From contig JAUTDP010000001.1 of assembly GCA_033439795.1 (NCBI GenBank), positions 5,084,001 to 5,148,000 of the forward strand: a stretch of 64,000 nt of DNA, written 5' to 3'. Under the pieces are notes generated by a model. The model did not search any database. It was given only the letters and a program-made list of their open reading frames with translations, and was not told the DNA's origin. Position numbers and translations under genes: made by a program. Source of the DNA: Sordaria brevicollis. Taxonomy: Eukaryota; Ascomycota; Sordariomycetes; Sordariales; Sordariaceae. Numbering within the stretch: position 1 is the stretch's first letter; every line of letters starts with the position of its first letter. Below are positions 11,690 through 25,700 of this stretch, piece by piece.

Positions 11690-12521
11690 GCTGCTGCTAT
11701 TTCTATCATTACGGCACGACCCCGGTGGCCGAACACATTCGGATAAATGAACGTGGAAGCATTCTTGTGGTGGATGGATATGGTCTCGTTGAGTTGGAGA
11801 TGGAAGTCTGGACATTATATGGATGGCGTTCAAAGAGCATGAATGGCTACGGCAAGGAAGAAGGACAGTGAAAAGGAGTATTAAGGATTTGTATTCGGCT
11901 ACATGGCTTTTAGGAGCAGAAGCAGGAGGGATTATTTGCAGGTATCAGGGGAAATTGATCTAGTGTTGGTCTAATCTCGGATATTGGCGCGAGTTAACGG
12001 TCATGTTCCGTACCTGCATGGTAGTTCAGATAGACTTGAAGACACTTGGATCTACAAAATGCTCCAGCCATGATTCGTGCAAGTCACTCACGTCGTTTAC
12101 CCCGTCAGATCGCGTGGTGAAGCTTTGAGCATGTTCTTAGTGACTACGTGTTACAGACCTCAAACCAACCACTATGATCTCTGCCTTGACTGAAGTGATC
12201 GTGGCTTGTATAAAAGTGGTGCAATGGAGACAAACACGTTTAGAGAGATTTGGGTAATTGTCGCAAAGTCGGGAGTTCATGAACCGAAGACGCCGAGGCG
12301 ATGTATAAAAGAAAAGAATTCACTGGTGGGTTGTATTGGATCTATTCAGTGCACGTCTCAACAAGGAATCACGGCCATCCCTCGGACAGGTAACAAGGCT
12401 TCTACTGAACCTAAGAGTCTTCCTGTTGTGGCCGAGTAGCGTGCAGAACTTCCATCAAAGGCATTGTGCCCCGTTCCGAGGGTCACGTATATTCGAGCAC
12501 GGCAATGTATTTCAACCTTGG
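11690..12521. other. Intergenic region left of the MITE
   Basis: About 830 bp with short frames only. No homology recognised. It ends in the sequence CCTTGG, which is repeated on the far side of the inverted-repeat element. Confidence 0.5.
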
Positions 12522-12958
12522 GTAGTGTTTGTTTCCCCACGATCTGGCGTAAACACCCCCTTTTTCTCACGCATGCGTAAATAAAAAACCGCGTTTGTTT
12601 AAAAATCGTAAACAGGGTATAATATCGACCCCCCTCAGATAGCCTCGCCGAGCCTTACATAATACCTAGCGTAAATCGTTTTTTTTGTATGGGGAATTTT
12701 GCGCCAAATCACGAAAAGTGATACACGCCCCAAAAAATCGCAAATGGGCGTACGAACTATATATCGCTATCATCTCCGGCTAGGTAAGGGAAAAAAAAGA
12801 AGAAAAAAAAGAAAAAAAAAGAAAAAAAAAAAGGAATAAAAAGTCGAAGGGGGGGGTATAGATGGAAATACGCCGCATGAGCAATGTGGCCCGAGCTTTT
12901 TTCGTAAATGATATACGCCAGGCTAGGTTTACGCCAAATCGTGGGCAAACAAACACTA
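12522..12958. mobile_element. MITE-like non-autonomous DNA transposon
   Basis: A 33-bp inverted repeat frames this 437-bp AT-rich stretch. The left arm is 12522-12554 (starts GTAGTGTTTGTTT) and the right arm 12927-12959, whose reverse complement also starts GTAGTGTTTG; the arms differ at only two positions. CCTTGG flanks it on both sides (12516-12521 and 12959-12964), the likely target-site duplication. The last base of the arm and the first of the duplication overlap, so the exact duplication length is 5-7 bp. Inside are repeats of CGTAAA and a long A/G homopurine run. No coding capacity. Superfamily cannot be fixed: TAGTG fits the hAT end consensus, but an 8-bp duplication is not seen. Confidence 0.85.
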
Positions 12959-12964
12959 CCTTGG

Positions 12965-13396
12965 TTTGTTATTTCATGGATATGCAACCTATCTAAGTCC
13001 ATCATTTCTCCTTATGCGTGAGTAATACAATGTACTGTCTCCCCTAGGCCTAGATGGTGGTAATATCCTTCTCTTGCTATTGTCTCTTTTCCTGTTACAA
13101 GTCTTCTTCCAATCTGTAATTTGTCCAGTGTTATATCATCATTCATCTATCTCGATGAACAAAGGTGTGGTCTACTATCTGAACGGTGTCCTCATCCAAT
13201 GTTAGCTGTCAACCTCTCGATCTGGGTTCCGAGTTCATCTTTCTGCGAAGTTCGTCGTGAGTAAGTATATGAGTTCGAGTAAAACCCGTTAGCACAGTCA
13301 GCTAGAGTCGCGGGAGTGAGTGACTCCATCGACAATCCCACTCCTGCTTCCTTATCACCGAGTCTCGTCTCGTCAGCAAGTGCCCGTAGGGTAAGA
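12965..13396. other. Intergenic, 3' flank of the F-box gene
   Basis: About 430 bp with no coding frame supported. It contains the probable 3' untranslated region of the minus-strand F-box gene. Confidence 0.45.
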
Positions 13397-15727
13397 TCAA
13401 AGCCACTCCTTCACCACCAAATTTACCAACCTCTCATCATCCACCATCTTCTGCACACCCCTCCTCGCACAATCCCCAACAGCCCTCAACCACTCCCTAC
13501 TCTCCTCCCCAAAACAATCAAACCTCACTCCCTCCTTCTCAAACGCCTCCCTAACATTCCTAAAATGCTCCCTCGGAATCCTTCGAAACGCGTCCCAAAG
13601 AGTGACATACTGCTTCGTCATCGTCCTTTCCGAGTCCTCCTCGTCATTATCATCCCCCTCATGTTCGGGACCAAGAGCCACCTGACCTGCCCGTACGGAA
13701 ACCAACTTTTTCTGGTATTGTTTATGCTCGCGAAGCACGGCCGGGTCCATAAAGTGCACGCTCGGGGGGACGTATCCCCTCAGCTGAGAGGATTCCGGGT
13801 TGATCTCGCCGTTGTACCTTCCGAAGGTCTCGTGAAGGAGGGAAATGTCAATCCAGCGGTAGGGGATCCAGCAGAGGAAGGAGCCGGAGTGGATTGCGCT
13901 GATGGTGGGAGCGTTGGGGTCCTCCGAGTCTTCTTTGTGGGATTCCCAGTGGGCATGTGTCAAGGCGGAGGGGAATTGGTGGAAGGTGCCGTTGATGCTT
14001 CCATCGCCTTCGGGACTGACAGTGTCGTGCGTCCTATCATGGGGAACCAGCTTGAGTGGTTTGCGGGGGCAAACTTGGTAGGTGACGGTGGTGAGTCGGG
14101 GGAACATTTTGCCCGGACCGCAGCTGGCGGCTAGGTCGAGCAGCCACTCCTCTACCTTTTTGCGATAGCTGGAGTGGAGCGCATAGTCCTTGGGTGCGTG
14201 CATACGGCGGGACAAATTTTCCCCAGTTTGGACGGGTAACGGGAAGATGCCTGGACGGCGATCGGTGTAATCCACCTTGTCGGTCTGGTAGAATCGATGC
14301 AGCCAAGACTCGCGTTCGGCGATGTCGATTTGCCACTCCTCGAGTATGTTCAGTTCGACGAGGTTGTGCGGGATGATGTCGTCGTCTAGGAAGATTTCTT
14401 GGAATCCAAGCGGATACTTGAACAGGACTTCGTCGGAGGAGAAGCGGACGGGATAGAATAGCAGCTGTTTCTGGACCGTCAACTTTTCCAGGCGAGACAA
14501 AGTGACGAGGCTTTCCAGACGCTGGTACTGCCCGATGTAGTATTCGATACAGGTCGTATACGCGAAATCGAGCGTCAGCTCCCGGAGGTGGCTTCCCTTT
14601 TGGCGAAACGCTTCGGAGAGAGTTATTTGTTCCGGGCCTTGAGCTGGCTCAAGCTCCCCTTGAGGGTCCGTTGCGCGAAACTTGTAGACGAGAGACGTTA
14701 GGCCCTGAGGCAACTGAATAAGGAATTTGGCAAGCTTCCGAGGGCTCACGGTCGTGTCCACGAGATGCAAACTTCGAAGGGTGCTCATTCGTTCGTACGT
14801 AAATAAATGCGAGAACTGTGCGGATCCAATGATTGTCAGAGTGTTGAGGGAGGGGAAGTGCCGAAACGGAAATTCTCCAGCGTGTCCAGAATGAATACGA
14901 CTTTGATCGGTGCTTCGAGGTTGCGAGGCCGACAATAAGACGACCTCGGTCAAATGAGAGCAAAAGTCCGGGATATATCCTGAATAACCGTGGTAAAGCC
15001 GTCCAAAGATCACAAACCTGGACAACTCTTCTCCCCAATCGAGTGGGAACTGCAGGAGCAGTCGTTCCATGCAAGGGGTTCTGTGGAGGATCAAAAAGAG
15101 GAAGATCTCCATGAGACAATGCGTGTACGATCTATCGTCGCGGATCCAATCAAGCAAACTTTCCTTCAGTGATTGGACTATCCACAAGGTGCCCAACCTC
15201 CCCCTCTTCCCGCTCAGGACCAGATCGTCCGTGGCCTTGTCGTCGTCGTTGCTGACCCGAATGTCCCAGTCAAACTGGCCTCGCTTGATCATGTTGGGTG
15301 AGTCTTTTCCATCCAGCTCCTCTCCAAGTCCAAGAAGCGTGACAAGATGCTCATGGATAGATTGGCGCAAGCTGTCGGTGGCATAAAGACTGCCAAAAGC
15401 TGGGAGGATCGTCAAGGATCGAGCTAGGTCGGCTACATCAGCAGACTCTAGAATGGAGCGTAGGTAGAAGGGCAGTGCCGCTGCATCCTTTAAAATGACG
15501 TCCTTATAGAGTAAGGACCTTGCGACAGTACGGCAGATAGGGCTTATAAGGCAAAGTGCTTGCAAAGTCTTTTGATTTTGAAGGAGACGGATGGCGAGGT
15601 CGTTGCCTTCAGTTCGACGATCATCTCCAGGGCGGTAGTCTGGGTAAGCGGTGCTCTTCTTGGGCGGAGTTAAAGGAAAGTTTCGGAGCACTTTCTCGAC
15701 TAGCTCGAAGGGTAATTTTTCGAGCAT
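13397..15727 (-). CDS. F-box domain protein
   Basis: A single uninterrupted 776-aa frame with an ATG at 15727. Residues 1-50 begin MLEKLPFELVEKVLRNFPL, the typical F-box opening, with the second helix continuing through LQALCLISPICRTVARSLLYKDV. The F-box would bind SKP1 and bring a substrate to an SCF ubiquitin ligase. The remaining 700 residues contain irregular leucine-rich stretches (ERLLLQFPL, LTEVVLL, LNTLTIIG, LRSLHLVDT, LRELTLDF, LEKLTVQ) spaced as in degenerate leucine-rich repeats, the likely substrate-binding part. The C-terminal third is charged and has no recognisable domain. The target is unknown. No introns, unlike most neighbours. Confidence 0.85.
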   Translation of the reverse strand: MLEKLPFELVEKVLRNFPLTPPKKSTAYPDYRPGDDRRTEGNDLAIRLLQNQKTLQALCLISPICRTVARSLLYKDVILKDAAALPFYLRSILESADVADLARSLTILPAFGSLYATDSLRQSIHEHLVTLLGLGEELDGKDSPNMIKRGQFDWDIRVSNDDDKATDDLVLSGKRGRLGTLWIVQSLKESLLDWIRDDRSYTHCLMEIFLFLILHRTPCMERLLLQFPLDWGEELSRFVIFGRLYHGYSGYIPDFCSHLTEVVLLSASQPRSTDQSRIHSGHAGEFPFRHFPSLNTLTIIGSAQFSHLFTYERMSTLRSLHLVDTTVSPRKLAKFLIQLPQGLTSLVYKFRATDPQGELEPAQGPEQITLSEAFRQKGSHLRELTLDFAYTTCIEYYIGQYQRLESLVTLSRLEKLTVQKQLLFYPVRFSSDEVLFKYPLGFQEIFLDDDIIPHNLVELNILEEWQIDIAERESWLHRFYQTDKVDYTDRRPGIFPLPVQTGENLSRRMHAPKDYALHSSYRKKVEEWLLDLAASCGPGKMFPRLTTVTYQVCPRKPLKLVPHDRTHDTVSPEGDGSINGTFHQFPSALTHAHWESHKEDSEDPNAPTISAIHSGSFLCWIPYRWIDISLLHETFGRYNGEINPESSQLRGYVPPSVHFMDPAVLREHKQYQKKLVSVRAGQVALGPEHEGDDNDEEDSERTMTKQYVTLWDAFRRIPREHFRNVREAFEKEGVRFDCFGEESREWLRAVGDCARRGVQKMVDDERLVNLVVKEWL

Positions 15728-17619
15728 GGTGTGGTTAGTGCAGGCTTTTGGCCCGATTCTTGTGGTGCCGAACTTGCTACCTCTTCAGGTTGATAAATCG
15801 CGGATCCGGGGCTCGGGAAGATGGGAAGTAGAAGAGAACTGCTAGGTGCCGGGTGTGAAGTTGGATCTTTATAAGGCAGCCAGAGAGGTGGGTTGCTTCG
15901 GACTCGACAGTTATGGTCATTCGATTGCTAGATGCGTCTGCTGTTCACGGGCGTCTCTTCACCCGAACAATGGAGTCGTTCATGACTGGCAATGTTGTGG
16001 CCGCATGATTTCGAGCCATTCAGATCCCAGGTCAGGCATATACACCTGGCGCCCGGTTGGAAAGGACTGTCAGACTCTGCCCGCTGGACCTTTGAAATGC
16101 TGCGTTCTGTCATGCAAATGCCAGGTTGATGATTCTCAGCGGACTGGAAGTCAGACACACACACTTGCAACCATCCTGTCATGAAGGACTTGGCAGAGGC
16201 AGGAGATTTATACCTGAAGATGCCTGAGCTAGAATCAGAATGGCTCGAAAGTACACGGTAGGTATGGGTTGTTGACTTGAAGTGAGGCCATTCACAATTT
16301 ACTGACTGTGGTGTTTGGTTTGAGTGACGTTGCCGACGAACGGTGGATGCCGGCCGCGATACTGGACGCACGGACCCTGGCTCAAAGACGGCAAGAAGGC
16401 AGCAACAGTTTGACCAATCAATGGGCTGTAACGTTAGCGCAATTGAAAAGGCCAGAAAAGGTTAGCTCAGGCACTGATGCTTGGCGTAGCAGGGATGCCC
16501 CTACCGATTGCAAAACAGCCCCGGGAGATGGTCCGTGCATTTGGGCGTTCATTTCCCCTTGGTTCGCGCTGAGGTTGCATTTGCGGCCTGCTTTCGTTTG
16601 AACCTTTTCGGCCATTTCTCCCGCGAACACCTCAGCAATGTGACGAGCAGTGAAAAAAAGCCCAGGGCCTGGGAGATATCCGTCACTGACCACCCTCGCT
16701 GATTGCGCAGTGGAGCCATTTCAGGGCGGCCCCTGCCAAGTAGCTGGCCGAGCCTGGGGTGCATCGGGGGTGCATTCCCGTCCACTCCACCTCCACGCCG
16801 TGACCCGTCCCGAATTGGTCCTTTCGCTCTTCTCTCTTTCTCTCCCAGATGGATGCTCTGCCCCATGGAAATTATCGCCATGGCAAGAGACCCATACGAC
16901 GTTGAATTAATGTAATTGCACCTTCGTCCGTTTTCACAACTGGCACCCGGCAAGAAATCGCCCGAGAGATTTCCCCCCTCCTTGGTTCCATCCTTCCTTC
17001 CTTCCTTCCTTGCCTCCCTCCAGTCCTTTCCCCCCTTCCAATCTTCCAATTCCCAGACTTTCCAGTTTCTTGGGACCTGCCTCACCTTCCCGTCCAGTTC
17101 TTTCCACTTTTCCACTTTCTTCGCTTTTGCCTTTTCTCTTTCTCTCCCATGGTCCGAGTTTCGAGCTACTGATACTCGGCATCAATGCAGCATTGAATCT
17201 GTTGACCTTGATGCATCACAGATAGCGGCCATCTTGAGTACCATCGACGACACAAACAACACATCCCAACCACCACCCAGCCATGCCGTCATGAGCACAC
17301 CACATTGTAGCTTGCAGTCCGCTACCGACCTTCCTTAATATCACCAGGACCAACCAAACAAACACAACAACAAAAAGATCACAAAATACAAAGAAATAAT
17401 CCAACACACACACGCTCTCTCTGGCTATCGAAGCTCTGTCTCTCCTTGTACCTCTCCAAAACTTCGTCTTCTTGATCCGCCGCCGTCGTCAACCAACGTC
17501 GCCGTTTTATTTCCTTGTCGTTCGTTCCAATCTATACTCACTCACAACCATACAAACCAAAAATCACCACCTCGACCTCTCGATATCAGCCATACATCCA
17601 TCCTTAACCACCGCCCAAG
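15728..17619. other. Long intergenic region and 5' leader of the next gene
   Basis: About 1.9 kb. The final 700 bp before 17620 are pyrimidine-rich (CTTCC and TTCC runs near 16980-17060) and then C/A-rich, a pattern common in long leaders of fungal regulatory genes. Apparent minus-strand frames here (16549-17115) are Lys/Glu/Gly-rich translations of that tract and are not genes. Confidence 0.5.
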
Positions 17620-18453
17620 ATGCCGACCCTCGCCCGTCGCCAGTCGCATTCCTCGATAGACCGCGTCTTCGACCTGTTGGCCGATCTCGAAGAGACGCAG
17701 ATCTCGTTGCTCTTGGACGATTTCAACCACACCACCCCGAGCAATGTCCCCGTATCCAAGGCCATTGACCTCTTCGAAACCGATCCCAAGCGGAAGGCGA
17801 GACGGAGCTCCACCATCAGGTCGTCCTCCCCGGTGAGGAACCTCCAGACCGAGCTCGAGCGAAGGCACAGTAGGAGGGTTGCCGCCAAAATTGCTCCTCA
17901 GCACCTCACCACTCAACGACCCCAGGCCAAGCCGACGACGCCATATATCACCACACCCAATGACCCTTCAAGGAGCTTGTCCTTCTCGTCGTCTGCTTCC
18001 GAGTACTCCGACCGTCCTGTGACGCCGACCGACGTATCCCCCACGCCGTCTTTCCGCGCTCGTTCTTATAAGCGCATCAGCCGGCCCACGTTGCTCTCTC
18101 CAACCGCCACGGCCGAGCTTCATGAGTTGTTGATGGCCTATCTATACGAATACCCAAGCTCGTCGAACCTAACTTCGGCCACCACTTCAAGTGCTCCGTC
18201 GCCTACCACCCCCGACCCAGCCTCGCGCTTCTCTCCTTTCTCGTCGTCGTCGCTATCTTCTTCTTCTTTCTTATCCTCAGCAACTCGAGCAAAAGCGACG
18301 GAGCCAGAACCCTTCTTCGACATGTTTGAGCCCTCGCCTGCGCGGGCGCCCGTTTCGGCATTTGGTTCTTTCGGTGGAATCTCAAGGACAGAGCCAGCGG
18401 CAGCGGCAGCAGTCAACATGAGTGGCATATTTGAGGTTTTGGCTTCTCATTAA
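17620..18453 (+). CDS. Hypothetical Ser/Pro/Thr-rich protein
   Basis: A single-exon frame of 277 aa with a good start context (CAAGATG). The N-terminus (RQSHSSIDRVFDLLADLEETQISLLLDDF) is a plausible amphipathic helix pair, and a second helix is seen at ELHELLMAYLYEYP. The rest is low-complexity, rich in Ser, Thr, Pro and Arg with many S/T-P sites, and likely disordered and phosphorylated. There is no signal peptide or membrane segment. I do not recognise a family. The long C/T-rich leader and (CTGGCT)n repeat in the 3' flank suggest a regulated transcript. A disordered cytosolic or nuclear adaptor would fit, but that is a guess. Confidence 0.7.
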   Translation: MPTLARRQSHSSIDRVFDLLADLEETQISLLLDDFNHTTPSNVPVSKAIDLFETDPKRKARRSSTIRSSSPVRNLQTELERRHSRRVAAKIAPQHLTTQRPQAKPTTPYITTPNDPSRSLSFSSSASEYSDRPVTPTDVSPTPSFRARSYKRISRPTLLSPTATAELHELLMAYLYEYPSSSNLTSATTSSAPSPTTPDPASRFSPFSSSSLSSSSFLSSATRAKATEPEPFFDMFEPSPARAPVSAFGSFGGISRTEPAAAAAVNMSGIFEVLASH

Positions 18454-18685
18454 AAGGAAATGGGAAGAATGAAAGTCGAGGAGAAAAGTGCACCACGGCC
18501 TCTCGACACTCAAAAGATCAACTCGCACACCACCTTGAAATATTTCTCTCTCTCTTTTTCGCTTCTTTTGTTGGACTATTTTATTCTTATATCTGGATAA
18601 AAACTCATTCGAGTTGTGTAATGAGAAAAGAGAGAGATAGAGAGAGGTATCAGACACAGAGATTACATATGCAAAAATCGCACAT

Positions 18686-18693
18686 CTGGCTCT

Positions 18694-18736
<43 letters not shown>

Positions 18737-18740
18737 CTCT
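18686..18740 (+). repeat. (CTGGCT)n microsatellite
   Basis: About eight near-perfect copies of CTGGCT with one shortened unit at the left. It lies ~230 bp after the stop codon at 18453, probably in or near the 3' untranslated region. Confidence 0.9.
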
Positions 18741-19670
18741 AGCAGAGGGGAAAATATCTCCAAGTTAAAACTTGTACTATCAAAACTCATTGTGTTAGGG
18801 GATCACTCTCCAACCATAAAATTTTACATATTCTTCCAAAAACATACAATGGAGGTTTGCTACCTGATTAGCACAAATCTCGTTACTTCACTTCGCGTAA
18901 CATACTGTATTACTACACCATAACCACTTTTCAATTTCTCAACAGATAAACAACGAGAGACTGGGACAAATGCCAGTGATTGGATTCTTGGAGAGCTGAG
19001 AATTTTCGCTTGACGCCATTTAGTAGTGATGCTGGCAGAAAATCCGGATTTCCCGAGATACAATAATATCTAACATGCGCAGTACGGCCGAGTAGACCTA
19101 GATCGTATATCCCATTAAATACAAACCAGGGAGCTCCTTGATGATAACGCCGGGCGAGCTCCAGTCCCCAGACAGTCGACTGCGTCACACATACATATGA
19201 CCATCCAGCATGATGCCGGTTCAGCCTCAAGGCACCTAGCTCCCCGTCAACTTGACTATCTAGATAGTGTCAACCTTATCGAGACTACATTCTCTATACG
19301 TACCCCATCTAACAAACGTTCTAATGAAATCCATCACGGTTACCGGTGGTCCGTTACCGCCAAAGAGGTTTAGTGCAGTGTAGTGCAGTGCAGTGCCGTA
19401 TATGTGCATGTACATGTGTAGTATGTATGCATATAAGATGGACGGGAAGCGGGAGCTTACATTACATACGATCCATCCATTCATCCAAATGTGTAGATTA
19501 TGTACAATAGCGGGCAAAATTGAGTGAGTACAATGGCGACATTTGGTACTTGCGCCGCACACTTACTTACCTTAACTATGCAACATAGTTATACTACCTA
19601 GGTAGTTCGAGGTGTAGAAGTATAGAGGGTATAGCAAACTCACCGGTTTCTCACTCGCTTAATTACTCAC

Positions 19671-19740
19671 CAGTCAATAGTTACTAGTCACCAGTCACCT
19701 GTCACCAGTTACCAGTCAGTCACCACTCACCACTCACCAC
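19671..19740 (+). repeat. Degenerate CACCAGT minisatellite
   Basis: Repeated AGTCACCAGT / CACCACT units of 6-8 bp in a row, slightly diverged from each other. Confidence 0.7.
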
Positions 19741-20315
19741 CCATTTCAGAAATAAGCTGCGAGAAGATGACATCGACAAAGAATAAAGAAGTACGTACCT
19801 ACCTCCCTACCTTGACTCAATCAATCCTGGATGTGTCGGCCCGGTAGAATAGAATGTGTGGTAGTTGATCAGTGGGTTACACAGCATTACCGTGGCTTTG
19901 GGCTGAAGTGGAAATACGGTTGTACAAACCGCTCCGACGGTATGAACAATTTTGTTTGCTGTCTGCTAGTCAGGCAAATAAGACTCTTCCTGGTCCATTC
20001 CCTGGTTCGTCAAGTGATAGTGGAGGTTTGTTATGACGAAACTGGGCCGAGGGCCGAAAAGGAGATGAGATTTGTCCTTGCATAGTAGTTTGTGTTCAAA
20101 TTGTGATGAGATCATACCTCGTTACATACCGCTTTGATGTGGTCTTGTCGTCGATACCCAAATCGAAGACTGAAGCAAGCCGGGCTCAAACGGGCTTCAT
20201 GAGGACAGAACTTAGGCCTCGACCATGGGATTTGTCTACCTTGTAACTCCAAATTCGGTGCTGTTCAATTTCAACCTACTTCGGTCATAAGCCCGAGTAT
20301 GCATATCCCAGTATC

Positions 20316-22361
<2,046 letters not shown>

Positions 22362-22481
22362 GATCAGGTTCGAATTAGGAAGAAGGAGGGACTAAAAGCG
22401 AGTTGGTGATATGTCGAGGAGTCGTTCTTGGGCTCTCTCGGACTTGGTATGTCTGGTGAGGATCGCGAAGGGCGAGCAGCC

Positions 22482-22488
22482 GTTTATA
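22482..22488 (-). promoter_or_regulatory. TATA-like element of the vanillyl-alcohol oxidase gene
   Basis: TATAAAC on the minus strand, about 120 bp before the ATG at 22361. Only 160 bp separate it from the transposon end at 22649, so the insertion sits just behind the promoter. Confidence 0.4.
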
Positions 22489-22648
22489 TGTAATCAGCAA
22501 TCTGCTTGCGATTGTTCCTTGGACTTATCCTTCCTTCCCATCCATCCGCGCACCCCTGTTGAAACTTCTCCTCATAGTAATGGAATTGTTTTCTGGCGGA
22601 GGTTATGAGTATCAGTTTCCGGTTTTAATTCTACTTTCGAGTATCGCA

Positions 22649-22671
22649 CAGCGGTCCCAATAAATCAAATC
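22649..22671 (+). repeat. Left terminal inverted repeat of the hAT element
   Basis: CAGCGGTCCCAATAAATC and onward; matches the reverse complement of the right end at 25966-25988 with one mismatch over 23 bp. Confidence 0.93.
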
Positions 22672-22740
22672 AAATCAAATCTGACCTCAAATTTGATTTT
22701 GTGGGTCAAATCTGAGGTTAGATTTGATTTGATTTGATTT
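22662..22740. repeat. Subterminal hairpin with AAATC repeats, left end
   Basis: Arms 22662-22689 and 22713-22740 pair at 27 of 28 positions. Each is built of four AAATC/GATTT units followed by an 8-base tip (TGACCTCA / TGAGGTTA). A further short stem is possible in the loop. Such subterminal repeats are typical binding sites for hAT transposases. Confidence 0.85.
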
Positions 22741-25700
22741 AATTTAATTTAATTTACGTAGATTTGTTATATACAATCTAATTTTAAATTCAAAAATCCT
22801 TTAATTATTACGATTTCTATTATTCTAAACTCCCCTTATCTCTCTAAATCCCCTTACATACTTTCCTTTATCTAAAATTTCAAATTTTCGAATACGTTAA
22901 TAAAATCTACGCTAAGGCTTTATTTCTAAATATCGAATATTAATTTAATACCGCTAAACGCCCTTTCGCAATTATCCGCTATAGAGGGTATAAAAAAGTA
23001 ATTAAATACTATACGTACTAACCGAAGGTAATAATTTTAATTAACTTTCTACTACCCTATTAAATCGTTATAAATAAATATTCTATTATTAAAATAATAA
23101 AATAATTTATCCTCTTATTTAGGTTTAGAAGGGAGGGTATTATAAAAATCGTAATTAATAAACTAATCGTTATTAGCAATTTTAACCTATTAATTACTAA
23201 TATTAACTAACGGGTCTTCGATTAATTAGTTAACGTAATTAATATTATAAATAAATTAGAAATCCTTAAGGATATTATTATATTCTTTCTTAGGGAAATT
23301 CTTATATACTTACTACGTACAGTAATTAAAGTATAGAATTAATGCAATTTAATATATTAAGTTCTTTTTCATCTTTTCTTTATATTTTTATAATTTCGCT
23401 ATTACCCTATCGATAATATACCCTACGGCCTCCATACCTTTATTAAATAAATCGTTAGCGTAATCGACGGGTATTTTTAATTATTAAGGAACCGTAATAG
23501 GGCTTCGAAATTTAAATCGAGAAGAAGAGGGGACGGAGGAAGAAGAAGAGGGAAATTAACGAAAGGGTAGTATTAACGAAGGTTAGGAATCTAATACTTT
23601 AATAAATAATTCGTTATTATTAAAAAAGGATATATTAAGAATAGGTAATATACGTAAGCGCGTACTACGTCGAATAGAAATAGTAATAATATTAATATTA
23701 TTAATATTATTAATATTAAGAATATTATTAATATTAAGAGTAAAAATTATATAAATATTAGATTTAAGGATTTTTAATCCCTTAAAGGGTTTAAATATAA
23801 TATCCCTTCGAAATTTAACCCTTATTATACGTAATATATCGACTAAAATATATAAATTGGGTATAATTAAATTAAAGAAAGGACCGCAAACCTTAAACTA
23901 TTTAATAAAATTTTCGAATAGGCCTATTACTTTTATAATAGCGGTAAAAATCCCCTAATCGTTATTATTAAATTAATCTTCCTTCGGTATTTTTTTATTT
24001 TTATTTAAATAATTAATTATTTCCCTAATATAGTAATCGATATATTTATAAAGTTTCTATACGCGATAGATTATATAATAATTAAAATTTTAGCGCATTA
24101 TATTATTAAGGATAATATTAATATTAAGGGATAATATATCCTTATCGATAACGGTACCAAACTATAATTATACTTTTTCGTCGAATATATTATTACGGTT
24201 AAATTATATAATTTATTTAAATTTAATACAATATTAAAAGCTTTGTCGAATAAATTAAATAATATTATATAACCGACTAATCGGTCCAATTTTACACTAC
24301 TCCTAAAGCAAAGTTTCCTTATTAGCGGGAAGAAAACGAGTAAAAATATATTTAAAATCGGGAATTTAGGGAAGCCTACCCTTAACGGCGGCCTTCGTAC
24401 CTAAATTCAAAACGTAACCGAAATAATAAAAGCGGCGTTTAATCGCTTCCTATTTAACTTTCCTAATAATAATAGCGGAATAAAAATTATTTTAAATAAA
24501 GGATATATAATAGTCGTTAAACTCGATATTATTATATTAGAATAATTTTACGTCGCCGGTACAAATACTAAATAAATTAATAATAAAAAGGATTATAACT
24601 ATTATATTCTCGCCGTTATAATTACCTTATACCTTAAAAAGACTAAATAGATTATTTTTAAGGTTTTGAATATAATCCGTATAATAAATAAAGATTATTA
24701 TTATAATAAAATTATTTAAAAAAGGTTTAAAAATCGAAAGAAAAATACTTTTTAAAATAGGATTTAATTAAGCAATCCTATAATCGATCGAAGTAAACGG
24801 TATACTTTTCTTTAATTATATTTAATAAAGAGGTAAAAAATTTAAATAATAATTTATTAATTATATTACTATTAAATAGCTTTAATAAATCCCTAAATAC
24901 TTTATTACTAATAAAAATAAACGGGAATTACGCATTAAGGGTTATTTCTATTAATAATTCGCAAAACCTCTCCCCAACTAATTTAATAATAATTTAAAAT
25001 TATCGATTAATTATATCCTATACCGATTTAAATTTCTTCTTAATTTAATTATCCTTAGGCGGGACGTCGTCTAATTCCCTAATACTATAAGCGCAATAAA
25101 AGTAAATAATAATAAAATTCGTAACGTAAAATATAAATAGGCTATAATATTTATAATAATAAAAGAACGAATTTATAAAATTACTATCGTTACCGAACTT
25201 AATTAAAATAATACTGTATTAAATAATTTACAATATCCGTTTAGCCTTAAAATTCTATTATTTTTCTAATATATAAACTTTATTTTTAATTATAACCTTC
25301 GGCCAATTAATAAAATCGGTAAAAAGGTCGGTAATAAGAATATTTTCGAATATTTCGAATTATTTACTAATAGGGAGCCGCTTATTTTTAAACGTATTAA
25401 TAATAACATTAAGGGTATTTAAATCCGAAATAATAATAACGGTCGGTAGGTTGCCCGTAATAAATAAAACGTCGGCGTAATTTATTTTAGAAGCGATTAA
25501 TATCGTAATGACGGTATTAATAAATTTAAATAATAACTAAAAATAATTAATAATAAAAGGGAAATAAATTAATAATTTTAACGACGTTATTTAATTTATT
25601 TAGATTAAATAGCGTCGGTAATATAACCTCTAAAGTATTAGCGATATAACCTCCAAGTATTCGATTATACGTAAAATACCAAATCTAGCAAATTTAGAAT

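Larger units (their letters stand above)
18454..20315. other. Intergenic region with simple repeats
   Basis: About 1.9 kb with no supported gene. It holds a hexamer microsatellite (separate entry), a GTGCAGTGCAGTG / TGTACATG-rich patch at about 19370-19435, and a CACCAGT-type minisatellite at about 19671-19740. The last 250 bp are the 3' flank of the vanillyl-alcohol oxidase gene. Confidence 0.55.

Noticed and set aside
13316..14134. 272-codon plus-strand frame
   Set aside because: Overlaps the F-box gene in antisense and lacks recognisable domains.
16549..17115. 188-codon minus-strand Lys/Glu-rich frame
   Set aside because: Translation of a CTTCC-rich leader tract; repetitive composition without structure.
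24098..24289. 63-codon frame inside the AT-rich block as transposase remnant
   Set aside because: Leu/Ile/Tyr/Asn composition is what RIPped DNA gives in any frame; no transposase motif visible.
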